A stretch of 64,000 bases of DNA, taken from contig BCIA01000005.1 in NCBI GenBank assembly GCA_001599815.1, positions 1-64,000 on the forward strand. The letters run 5' to 3'. This DNA is from Furcasterigmium furcatum. Lineage: Eukaryota > Ascomycota > Sordariomycetes > Glomerellales > Plectosphaerellaceae. Below are positions 54,950 through 64,000 of the stretch, one piece after another (the stretch's first letter is position 1; each line of letters starts with the position of its first letter). The notes under the pieces were generated by a model. The model was given only the letters and a program-made list of their open reading frames with translations. It searched no databases and was not told the DNA's origin. Position numbers and translations under genes: made by a program.

Positions 54950-55269
54950 GACTTCACCAGATCCCTACAACCAGTACTTCGTGATAGCGGCCGCCGACCC
55001 GAGGGCGTACAACTCCTGTTGCATCATAGACAACGTGCGAACTTTGTTCGCTGGCAAGGCAGGACAATAACCTGACTCGTATGTGGTTTCCGAATTGAGA
55101 ATAGACGTTCTCGAGGGAAGAGCTGGCAAAGCCGCAGATCTTGGGGCTATCGTCATCGAAGACGAGAACATGCGGCGACCGAGTGACTGCGCACTCGCTG
55201 CTCACCTGCCACAGCTCCCCTCGAGGCTAGACATTGATGGACAACGGCCTAGCGTCGCAGATGGTGGCG

Positions 55270-56239
55270 CTTGGCATCCCCGTCGCGGAGTTGTCCTCGC
55301 TGCCGTGCTTGTCCACGAAGCACCAGCAGAGATCATCAGGGAGATGCGATCTTCGGCAGCCCAGAGTGTTTGCACTATGTACGACCACTCCACCGCGATA
55401 CAAGAGAGACCGTCTGTCTCATCCACATCGCCTGCCTGGCGCGGTCGAAGGCGAGTCTCGATGCCCTCACAGCTGGTACCAAGGGCGACAGGATGTATTC
55501 CATGATTTGGCGGCGGGCGACGAGGCGCAGCCAACACCAAAAGAAGATCACCACGGAACGAGTTGCCGCAGGGCAAGGAAAACCGCCTAGCGCTATTGGG
55601 ACTCGAGAGGACCTGGACCAACCCGGTTTCGAGGGCGCCAAGTGCGTCTGCGCCCCGCCTCCGCGAGAGACGGCAGACCAGGAGGGTATCTGGCGAGGGC
55701 TGCAAAACGGAACGTTCACGATCCTGTCCTCGGACCACTGCGCGTTCTACTACGACAACTCGGCGATCGGCAAGAAGTCCGCCATCACAGCAGACGCGCC
55801 CCTCGGCCGCTTTCGGTATATCCCCAATGGCTGCCCCGGCGTCGAGACTCGCATGCCGCTCGTGCTGAGTGCGGGCCGTCTCACACCCGAGCGCTTCGTG
55901 GAAGTGATGTGCACAAATCCTGCGAAGCTGCATGGTCTGTACCCGCAAAAGGGCGCCCTGATTCCTGGAGTGTCGGATGCCGACCTCGTCATCTGGTATC
56001 CCCAGATGGACGCGTTCCCCAACAAGAACTCTTCTCTGCACCACAACGTGGACTACACCCCAGACGAGGGCAGATCCGTCTCGCAGTGGCCAAGGTACAC
56101 CCTTGTCAGGGGCGAGGTCGTGTGGGATCGCGACAACGGGGGCATTGTTGGGAGGAAGGGATATGGTCGGTTTGTGAAGCGAGCGCGGAGTTACTGGTGC
56201 GAGGATCAACCAGCATGGGACATTGAGCGGCCGTACTAG
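55270..56239 (+). pseudogene. Dihydropyrimidinase/hydantoinase C-terminal remnant
   Basis: From about 55680 the frame encodes the C-terminal third of a cyclic amidohydrolase. It shows I-L-S-S-D-H-C-A-F, G-C-P-G-V-E-T-R-M-P-L, N-P-A-K-L-H-G-L-Y-P-Q-K-G and D-A-D-L-V-I-W-Y-P, all typical of dihydropyrimidinase/D-hydantoinase. Upstream, weak matches are spread over several frames and the N-terminal zinc-binding H-x-H strand is not found. It cannot be catalytic without its metal-binding half, so it is a truncated metabolic gene among receptor genes. Confidence 0.7.
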
Positions 56240-56648
56240 GCTCAATACCACCATTGCTAGTGCAGCTTCTTCGGACTAGTATTAGTACTGTAGATGGACA
56301 CACTACACGATGTTGAGCGCTCTCTTCCAAGTAAGCCCACTGCACACTGTTTGTCCCTACACGTCGCGACAGCTTGAAGTTGACGTCTTGGCTCGGAGGT
56401 ATCTCTGCTCTCAGTTGTCAGCAGCTGTGATCGTTTTCGGGCCCCACAATAGTGATTGGCCGAGGAGAACATCAGGCTCTGGTCAGAAGTTCAGGCGGCC
56501 GTGGGATGTTCCCACCTCCAACCCCTCCTTTCTTGCAGTGTGCTCGCGGCTCAGCTTGGAATCGAGGCGACTTGCTCGATTCCTCGACCGGTCGCAAGCA
56601 TAGAACTCTGGCATCGAGTGTGCACACATTAGCCCACGGCCTGACACC
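56240..56648. promoter_or_regulatory. Upstream region of the PNP-NACHT-ankyrin gene
   Basis: About 400 bases without a supportable coding frame. It presumably carries the promoter of the downstream receptor. No TATA box or repeated element stands out. Confidence 0.4.
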
Positions 56649-59600
56649 ATGGACCGACAAACCCCCGGCGACGAAAGGCCGACGAAGCGGAGGCGACATG
56701 GACGTGAGGATTACACAATTGCTTGGATCTGCGCACTTCCGATCGAGAGGGCTGCCGCAGAGATCATGCTGGATGAGAAGCACCAGTCCATCGCCGGCGA
56801 CAGGAACGACAACAACACGTACCTGGTCGGCAGAGTCGGTCACCACAACGTGGTGATCGCCTGCCTGCCCAGCTTGTACGGCACCAACAACGCCTCCAGC
56901 GTTGCGAGCGACCTCAGGCGAAGTTTTCCCTCGATCCGAGCAACGCTCATGGTGGGCATCGGCGGCGCAGCTCCGAGCATGGCCACCGATATCCGTCTTG
57001 GCGACGTGGTTGTTGGCACGAGCATGGTCCAGTCTGACCTGGGAAAGATCAGAGGACACGGCCAGTTGGAGCACACGGCTATTCCACGATACCCTCCTCG
57101 GCTCCTTGACACCGCCGTATCTTCTCTGAGGGCGGAGCATGAGCTACACCCCAGCCGAATCCTTGACATCCTGGACGAATCGTCGAAGCGGCATCCTACA
57201 TTCAGCAAACCAAACACCCCTGACCGCATCTTCCAGTCCACCTACCTCCACGAGGCCGCGGCCAGCGACTGCGAGGGCTGCGACGAAACAAAACGTCTGG
57301 CTCGCCCTGAAAGGGGACCTGAAGGTCCAGTTCTCCATTACGGGAGGGTTGCCTCTGGAAACCAGGTGGTCAAATGCGGCCAAGAGAGGGACAGGTTGGC
57401 TCGCGAGCTTGGCGGTGCGATATGCTTCGAAATGGAGACGGCTGGGCTGATGGACGTCCTCCCGTGCCTCCCAATCCGCGGGATCAGCGACTACTGCGAT
57501 TCTCACAAGAACAAAGATTGGCAAAGATATGCCGCGTTGTCGGCAGCTGCTTTCGCGAAGGAATTACTCGGCGTGGTCAATCCCGAACCGGCGAAGCTTG
57601 AGCAGCGGGAGCGGAAAGCTCACGACCCTCGAGAGGACCTCCGGGATGCAGGTAAGAGCGCGATTTGTGTCCGCCGCGGAGCTCTAGTGAGAGATATACT
57701 AAAGATTAAATAGAATATAGGATTATGATACGAAGGGAGGCGCTGCTTGAGTCTCTTTCCTTCGGCCAAATGGGAGCTCGACTGGCCGATATAGAACCAA
57801 GCCTTGCAAGGACTTGTCAATGGTTTCTTGACCACGCCGCCTACAAATCATGGCTAGATCCTCTTACGCCTTCCCGTCGTGACGAAGACCACAGTTCTCT
57901 GTGGCTCAGAGGGAAAGCAGGCGCTGGAAAGTCTACGATGATGAAGTTCCTATACAAGGAGACCAGGCGACAATTTGAAGGAAAGGACGTCGTCGTGGCC
58001 TCATTTTTTTTCCATGCCCGAGGATCCCAGCTGCAGAAATCCGTGGCAGGACTCTATCGGTCCATGCTTTGCCATCTTTTTGATGGATTCCCGGACCTCC
58101 AATGCGTTCTGGACGATACTGATATCGTCCCCAAACACCACAAGGGATGTCCTTCTTTGACCTCCCTGAAGGCGCTACTCGAGAAGGCCATCTCAGCTCT
58201 GGGTGGACGCTCCTTCGTCTGCTTCGTTGATGCGCTCGATGAAGCAGATGAACAACAAGTCAGGGAGATGGTCCGATTCTTCAAGGACGTAACAGATGGA
58301 ACAGGTGGCGATTCACGGCTTCGCATCTGCTTTTCTAGCCGCCCGTACCCTGAGATTGGACTTCGATGGGGAACACTCGTTACTCTCGAGGACGAGCAAG
58401 GTCACAAAGAGGACATTTCACGGTACCTCAAGTCTCGCCTCACTGCCACGGGAGCCTTGCTTTCAGAGGTCACTGCCGAGATTCTGAAGAAGGCTTCTGG
58501 AGTGTTCATGTGGGTTGTGCTAGTGGTCCATCTCCTGAATAGGGACCATGACCGTGGTAGCACGAGTGACGAACTTCTGAGGAAACTTCACGCACTCCCA
58601 TCCTTGTTGAGCGATTTATTCAGAGACCTGCTATCACGAGACGACACAGACATGGACCGCCTGCAGGCAGCAATTCTCTGGATTCTGTGTGCCAGGGAAC
58701 CACTGTCGCCGGCAAAGTTCTGCCATGCTATTTGGTCGTGGGAACTCTCAAAAGGGCCGGGCTTGCCCTCCATCGCCAAGCCGCCGGGTGAAATGAGCCG
58801 AGATGTTGAAACTTTTGAAAGAAGGCTTGTCATTAGCGCTTCTAAGGGGCTTGCAGAAATCACGCGAACCTGGGACCCAAGGGTACAATTCATCCACGAG
58901 TCAGTTCGAGACTTCCTCTTGAAGGACCAAGGGCTGAAGCAATTATGGCCCGACATTGGCTTTGGCTGGCAGTCCTTCGGCTGCCATCGGCTCCGAGAAT
59001 GCTGTACCGTATACCTCCATCATGCAATACCGGAGCATTCATCATTCGCTGCCCTTTCTGGCCGATCTTCTGAGGGTCTGGAACAGTTTGCCGAGTTGGT
59101 GAAGAGGTATCCCCTTTTACCACATGCAACGACAAATGTTCTCAATTACGCCGAAACAGCAGCAAGAACTATGCCAGAGGCCCAGCGAGACTTTTTGGGC
59201 ACATTCCCGAGCGCAAGCTGGATCAGCGCCTTCAACAACGCCGGCGTTTCCGGTGGGGGCGGGGTGCCGCCATTTTCCCGGGAAGTAAATATCGTCTACC
59301 TGCTCGCCATATTCAACAAGATGCGACTCCTGAAGCTTAGGCTTCAGGATTGCCCAGATATCGACCATTGGGGGGAGGACTTCGTCCATCCATTGTTTGT
59401 CGCAGTGAGGTTTGGTCATCTCGATGCCCTCAACCTCCTCCTGGAGTATCCCACCATTATGCTGGATGCCGCTTCACTTAAGCAGATGGGCGAGTCGGCG
59501 AAACTTAACGGAGTGACTCTGCTTGGCACTATCTTGGACAGCCTAGTCTCGAGCGCCGATAATTACCAGAAGGTGATAAAAGCAGTGAAGGTCATGCTAG

Positions 59601-60142
59601 AGCACGGCGTCGACCTTGAGACGCCGAACCCCGGCAAAAGAACCGCACTGGCATATTTCCTATCAAGGAGCGCACTGAGAAACACCAGAAAGCATCGCGA
59701 AGGAGACCGCGCGATTGTCAGGCTCCTTGTCGACTTCGGAGCCAACCTCGGTGCCAAAGACCCGATTGGCGAAATGCCACTGCATTATGCAATCGAGTCC
59801 GATACATACGATATACTGATCAAAGCTGGAGCCGACGTAAACGCACGTAATCGCCAAGGTCGGACGCCGCTACACACTGCCGTTTCAGCGGGAGACATGG
59901 ACAAGTGCGATGTGCTGGTACAAGCAGGGGCCAATGTGAACCTGGTGGATTATGATCACTGCTCAGCATTACACCTAGCCGCGAGCAGTGGGCAGGAAGA
60001 TGTATGCAGATTCCTCATTCGCGCTGGAGCCGACATAAACAGAAAGGATAGGAGGGGTCGCACGCCACTGCACAAAGCCAAGTCCGAAGGCATCCACCAA
60101 ACCCTGATACGAGAGGGTCAGAGGGCCAGTGCTACCTTGTAG
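56649..60142 (+). CDS. NLR receptor: nucleoside phosphorylase-NACHT-ankyrin
   Basis: Two exons, 56649-57651 and 57714-60142, are joined over a 62-nt intron (GTAAGA, TACTAAAG, AAATAG). They encode about 1,143 residues in one frame. Residues 20-320 are a PNP_UDP_1 domain (D-Y-T-I-A-W-I-C-A-L-P-I-E, V-G-I-G-G-A-A-P, C-F-E-M-E-T-A-G-L-M, G-I-S-D-Y-C-D-S-H). This purine nucleoside phosphorylase fold is a frequent N-terminal effector in fungal NLRs and, in bacteria and fungi, can deplete nucleotides. NACHT follows with Walker A at about 401-409 (G-K-A-G-A-G-K-S-T), Walker B near 500 (C-F-V-D-A-L-D-E-A-D) and S-S-R-P-Y-P-E-I. C-terminal ankyrin repeats occupy about residues 1000-1140 (G-R-T-P-L-H-T-A-V-S-A-G, C-S-A-L-H-L-A-A-S-S-G). 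No stop or frameshift is seen; this is the most complete receptor in the window. Confidence 0.9.
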
Positions 60143-61321
60143 TTACCTGGTAGTCAGATTAGATACAGGGTCCCAGGCTAACAATCTAAAGGCTTTCTCG
60201 AGGGGCATGCCATCACGCAAGCTGTTGCAACATTGAACTGACAGGTGGATGGAGTTTAGCTGCCTTCCGACCTTACTATTTACTTAAATATAACTGCGGG
60301 ATTGAACTACTAGAGATCTATCTACTCTGCCATCTAAGTGCCCCTCACATGGCAGGTAGAATACAAGGAAAGTAAAGGCCGACCTGCACGGGTTTAGAAA
60401 CAGATGTATGACATTTGCCTCGGTGAGCGCCAGGAAAAGGTCACAGTGCCACGTACAGGTGTTTGAAGCCTGATCATCCCCAACCGTCCCGGCTCAACCC
60501 CAGGGCCTGCTCCAAAGGCTATGTTTCTCCCGGTCTCCCCATCGCAAATTCCCAGACGCCCACGAACACAAAAATCTTCAGCGCGACATAGCACCTTGAT
60601 GCTATCCCCCCACTCTTAATTGTCTCAGAACATCGAGACAAAGACTGCACGGACTTTGCATCGACAACGATGCCCAGACGCCGGTCGAGTGCGGGTCTCC
60701 TCAGCGTTGGCCCGCTCAATACAGCTCCATGATTTGAGCCCCGCCGTCGGCGAACATTCCCGAAAGCGGGTTGGCAGATGGAGATTGGTGCCAGTTTGAT
60801 CAGATCTGTGGGGGTCACATGGGGGCCCACGAGCAAGCAGCCCGGACCTAAGAAACGTCTACCATTACTACCAGCCTCCGTATGTACTTCCTACTAGTAC
60901 ATAGTCTGTCATGGGAACAACCTCCCTTCGCAAGGCGTTACTTGTGCGTGATCAACACGGCGATATGAGGCCTCTTCTCTCCTCGATAGACCGGCGGTAT
61001 ATACGCCCTCCAAGAGGCCCTCCGAGGGTTCTTCAGTTCACATCTAGTCCTGTTGTTCGAGTAACCCTTTTTCAAAACGGTCTTCTCTGCTGTCTGTCGA
61101 GGGCGAGTACTGTCCCTGGACCGTGGCAGAAACCTGGGTGCCAGTGAAAATCAGGCTCTGATCGCTGAGACATGGCTGCCCAGTGTCTCAAAGGACGTAT
61201 AGTTGGATTGTGCTGTTCGACCAGGCTCAGGTTGCAGGCACCACTTCTTAAACCCATCCTTTGCCTCCTTTGACTCTCGATTCGCCTTCGTCCTTCCCAA
61301 GGCACACGAACATCTGTCACA
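60143..61321. other. Intergenic stretch
   Basis: About 1.2 kb with no supportable gene. The first 250 bases are TA-rich. Short frames on both strands overlap without family features. The last 100 bases are pyrimidine-rich and probably the leader of the dynamin fragment. Confidence 0.5.
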
Positions 61322-61675
61322 ATGCCGTCTGAGTCTAGTGACCAGCTCTCTCCCCTTCTGATGAGCCCGGCTCGGCTCCGGAAGATCGATCAACTCCGCG
61401 AGAGGAACATCGGGTCCTATGTGCCTCTGCCGCAGCTCGTTGCTGTGGGGGACCAGAGCTCGGGGAAGTCGTCTTTGCTGGAGAGCGTGACGGGGATTCC
61501 CTTCCCTCGCGGCCAGGAACTTTGCACACGATATGCCACCCAGATGACCCATCGCCGCGAGGCACACCAACGGATCGACATTACCATCATTCCCAGACCA
61601 AATGCCTCACCAGACCATAAAAAGAAACTTGAGTCGTACCACAGGCAAGTGCAGACGACTGTATCAGTGCCCTAA
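61322..61675 (+). pseudogene. Dynamin-like GTPase, truncated after the G1/G2 region
   Basis: A proper start (M-P-S-E-S-S-D) leads into L-R-E-R-N-I-G-S-Y-V-P-L-P-Q-L-V-A-V-G-D-Q-S-S-G-K-S-S (dynamin G1). P-F-P-R-G-Q-E-L-C-T-R-Y-A-T-Q covers the switch I/G2 area. The frame ends at codon 118 and the DNA that follows belongs to an unrelated minus-strand gene, so the G3 and G4 motifs, middle domain and effector domain are absent. Full-length fungal dynamin-like proteins are about 700-900 residues. The break at about 61640-61675 marks a deletion or rearrangement. Confidence 0.8.
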
Positions 61676-61737
61676 CAACACTCTGAGAGTAACAGCCAAA
61701 TGCCGGGACGAGAGCCACGGGACACGACGGCAGACGG

Positions 61738-62538
61738 CTAGATCTCCTCAAGCTCATCATCAGAAGCCGGCTCAACGGCATGCTAGTGTGGTCAGCAGCG
61801 CTCACAAGGCCGGCTGGGACGGACACTCACCTCCGGGATGATGGCGGTGGAAACTCGGCGGCGCTTGGGAGCAGGAGGTCTATGGGCAACGCGCGCGCCA
61901 CGAGGCTTAGTCGGGCCACCGATAATGCGACCGGCAGACTCGGCTGGCGATGAGAAAGGGCTGTAGTCGCTCTGGAGGATCTTGCGGAAATTCTCGGATA
62001 TCTCTGGACGGAGAGTCAGCGTGGCATTGAATTTCGGGGGCCAGGACATACTCTCGTGGTTCCAATCGACCTCCGGGTGGGCCAGGACGACGGCCTCGAG
62101 CAGGATCGACTGCTTCTTGTGGCGGGCATGGTGGTCCTTGATATTGCGGACTGACGTGTCGAGGCCGGCGATCTGCTTTCGGATGTCTCGAAGGAGGGCG
62201 CCGGCTTGGTCGCGCCGAGAGTCCAGCATTTTGACCTTGTCGAACAGCTTCCAAACAGCAGAGCGGAAGTCCCTCATTTCGTCATGATGGCCATCCACGC
62301 CCAGATGCCGGACACACTTCTCGATCGTGGCGAGGAGTTCCTGGACCTCTTCCTTCGTGCCGGTTCCCTCGCAAAGCGCAAGGACGTCCTGGAGCGAGCT
62401 GGGAATATCGGGGGAGGGGTGGTCGGGGAACTTGTAGTCGTCGAGGAGGGTATGGTCTTGGTCGGCAGGAGTCGGCGACGGGTGACGAAGTTCATCCTAC
62501 GAACTGTCCGTCTCGAGGGCTGCGTCCCGGTCCGCCAT
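61738..62538 (-). CDS. Hypothetical helical protein with an in-frame TAG near its start
   Basis: Minus-strand exons 61831-62538 and 61738-61782 are joined over a 48-nt intron (GTGAGT, GCTGAC, CTAG). The second exon ends in an acidic tail E-P-A-S-D-D-E-L-E-E-I. From ATG 62538 (M-A-D-R-D-A-A-L-E-T-D-S-S) the frame meets a TAG at codon 14 (62497-62499), then continues open for over 220 codons with clearly coding-like sequence (D-E-L-R-H-P-S-P-T-P, E-V-Q-E-L-L-A-T-I-E-K). The body is helical (L-F-D-K-V-K-M-L-D-S-R-R) with a basic P-K-R-R-R-V nuclear-signal-like segment near the end. No family is recognised. Either the TAG is a nonsense mutation or base error, or the true start exon was missed. 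Confidence 0.55.
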
Positions 62539-63114
62539 GGTGTTTGTTGCTGCAGGTCAAGGGCTTGGTCAGAAGGCGATGGGGCAGGGGAGAGAAGCCT
62601 GATACTGTACCTGACGAAATTGTTGGGGGCAGGCGACGGTTGAAGAAACGAACGGCGCGCCGAGGTTGAAGAAGAAGAAGAAGAAGAGTTGCCCTGGGCG
62701 GTTGCGCGGGGTTTCAAGGTGGCGGGAGGCAGCTGCTGCTTTGTCGCACCTTCCTCAAAGACGGCGAGGCATTTCTCACAACAAACCGGCGCCAACCTTT
62801 TTTCAACTCTCCCACAACAACCGCACACCCAAATCTCCTCTCTTCTCCTCCCCCGAGGCGCAACTCGATATTCCGTTGTTTGCGATCCTCCCAGAAGCTC
62901 TCTCCCACCCTCGACTTGCCCTCCGAGCATCACCACGACGTCGAGATCGCACGGCAGCCTCCGAAACACCAACAACAGCCACCGTGAGTGCTCCTTGAAC
63001 GTGTCACGATCCCCACTGACCTCACTGGCGCCTCACAGATCCTTCTCATTCGACAAGCCCGAACCCTCCGCCCCATGTCCCGTCTCTGCTGATTCCAAGA
63101 CTCCAGGGAGCGCG
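62539..63114. promoter_or_regulatory. Shared promoter region and 5' leader intron of a divergent gene pair
   Basis: Lies between two divergent start codons. On the plus strand a GTGAGT donor at about 62981 and a TCACAG acceptor at about 63040 outline a probable leader intron before the ATG at 63115. A long plus-strand frame through this region (from 62689) has biased composition and is probably not translated. Confidence 0.45.
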
Positions 63115-63795
63115 ATGGAATCCCACGACCCGCTGCTTGAAGACGCCCACAAGGCCATCCAACTCGGCAACCACATCGTCAGAGTCGTGGTGACGGACGA
63201 TGCCGGCAACGAGGTCTCTATGTCCTCGGCGACTCTCTCGTACCTGGCCGCGTGCAGCGCCGGCGCCAGCTGGGATGGGTTTGTCAAATGGTGCAAGGAG
63301 AGAGACACCATCCGCTTCGAGCATTTTGACACCCGCCCTGAATTTGCCAGCCAGGTTCGGGTGGTCCCGGGCACGAAGGTGGACATCGTCCTCGAGCATG
63401 ATGAAGGAGAAATGGTCGTACACTCGCACAAGCCGCCCCCCTCGATCCNGTTGACCAACAGAGGCTCCTGGCACTGCATCCTCAAGTACCTGCAGGTATT
63501 CCAGACGTCGCACGCAGAGGCACAGGCCGAAAAGAATCTCCGGGTCTACCTCACATCCGTCTGCTATTATGTCACGCAGCCCGGCAACCGCAGCACGCAA
63601 GGCAATGAGACGGACAAGGAGTTGTCGCCCTCGCCCTCTCCCCCGCCCCCGCTCTCGCCTCAGAAGGAGCCCTCGCCCGAGGAAGAGCTCCCTGCTGAGG
63701 AGTCTGCCAACATCATCGATCTCACGACGCCGGAGCCACAGGAGCTAGAGGAGGAAGCCCACGATGACGTCGGCTCGGTCCTGACCAGCGCGTAG
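63115..63795 (+). CDS. Hypothetical protein with a C-terminal SUMO-interaction-like motif
   Basis: A frame of 226 residues from M-E-S-H-D-P-L-L-E-D. The longer in-frame start at 62689 is rejected because it runs through the leader intron. The first 140 residues look folded (H-I-V-R-V-V-V-T-D-D-A-G-N-E-V, W-D-G-F-V-K-W-C-K-E-R). The rest is a disordered Ser/Pro/Glu tail containing N-I-I-D-L-T-T-P-E-P followed by acidic residues, which fits a SUMO-interacting motif (hydrophobic core plus acidic flank). One residue is unknown because of an N at 63449. The family is not recognised. Confidence 0.6.
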   Translation: MESHDPLLEDAHKAIQLGNHIVRVVVTDDAGNEVSMSSATLSYLAACSAGASWDGFVKWCKERDTIRFEHFDTRPEFASQVRVVPGTKVDIVLEHDEGEMVVHSHKPPPSIXLTNRGSWHCILKYLQVFQTSHAEAQAEKNLRVYLTSVCYYVTQPGNRSTQGNETDKELSPSPSPPPPLSPQKEPSPEEELPAEESANIIDLTTPEPQELEEEAHDDVGSVLTSA

Positions 63796-64000
63796 TCACG
63801 TAGCCATTGGTGATCCGTGTGGGAACTCCACTGTCCGACGGAGAGCTCCTTTCGGGCATGCTCGGCTGGCGCGCCGTGGTTGAGATGCGAAACTTCATCG
63901 GCGACAGTTCTTCGCGCCTGGCAGTCATGACTTGGCGGCCATCGTGGTGTCCCCCAGCCTCAGGGGGTGGCGGGTACGCCACATCTCCCAGTCACGTGGA

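Noticed and set aside
55202..56254. Minus-strand 350-codon open frame
   Set aside because: Antisense of the hydantoinase remnant; the plus strand carries the recognisable amidohydrolase motifs.
62689..63114. Extended N-terminus for the 63115 gene
   Set aside because: The upstream frame runs through a probable leader intron and has low-complexity, non-coding-like composition.

Overview
The window is a chromosome end of a filamentous ascomycete (Pezizomycotina). It opens with about 16 copies of CCCTAA. Introns are short (40-82 nt) with CTRAC-like branch points, and one tract carries the mutational signature of repeat-induced point mutation (RIP). Gene content (HET domain, NACHT and NB-ARC receptors, DUF3435 recombinase, GH55 glucanase, F-box protein) suggests a Sordariomycete. 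A Colletotrichum-like fungus is a guess, not a demonstration. Single N bases and one 100-N gap mark a draft assembly.

Layout. 1-95 telomere. 96 to about 5540: CA/TG-depleted DNA holding a dead telomere-linked RecQ-type helicase on the minus strand. 6114-8754: an apparently intact DUF3435 tyrosine recombinase, the family that contains Starship captains. 8755-13023: patatin and TPR relics plus hypothetical genes. 14119-20602: a more ordinary stretch with a short-chain dehydrogenase and a secreted GH55 beta-1,3-glucanase, separated by about 3 kb in which I see no gene. 20973-24021: a 5'-truncated LINE fragment abutting an F-box gene. 24785-45000: hypothetical genes mixed with broken or shrunken immune-type genes: NACHT-WD40, HET, a deaminase-like gene, a caspase fragment, an alpha/beta-hydrolase paralogue and its relic, and a TPR-CHAT relic. 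A secreted HEGSH protein and a membrane protein lie among them. 45069-51206: a large hydrolase-NACHT receptor with about 33 near-identical 30/32-residue repeats. 51226-56239: TPR relics, a frameshifted NB-ARC-TPR gene and a hydantoinase remnant. 56649-60142: an intact nucleoside-phosphorylase/NACHT/ankyrin receptor. 61322-63795: a truncated dynamin and a divergent pair of small genes.

Taken together, this looks like a subtelomeric reservoir of fungal NOD-like receptor (NLR) parts. It holds at least nine immune or heterokaryon-incompatibility type modules, only two of which look like complete receptors. The others show frameshifts, deletions, repeat contraction or chimerism. A captain-like recombinase lies just inside the RIP boundary. 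Whether the cluster is cargo of a Starship-type element cannot be settled from this window, because no second terminus was found.

Gene models joining exons were built by hand from splice signals and reading frame, and have not been tested against transcripts.
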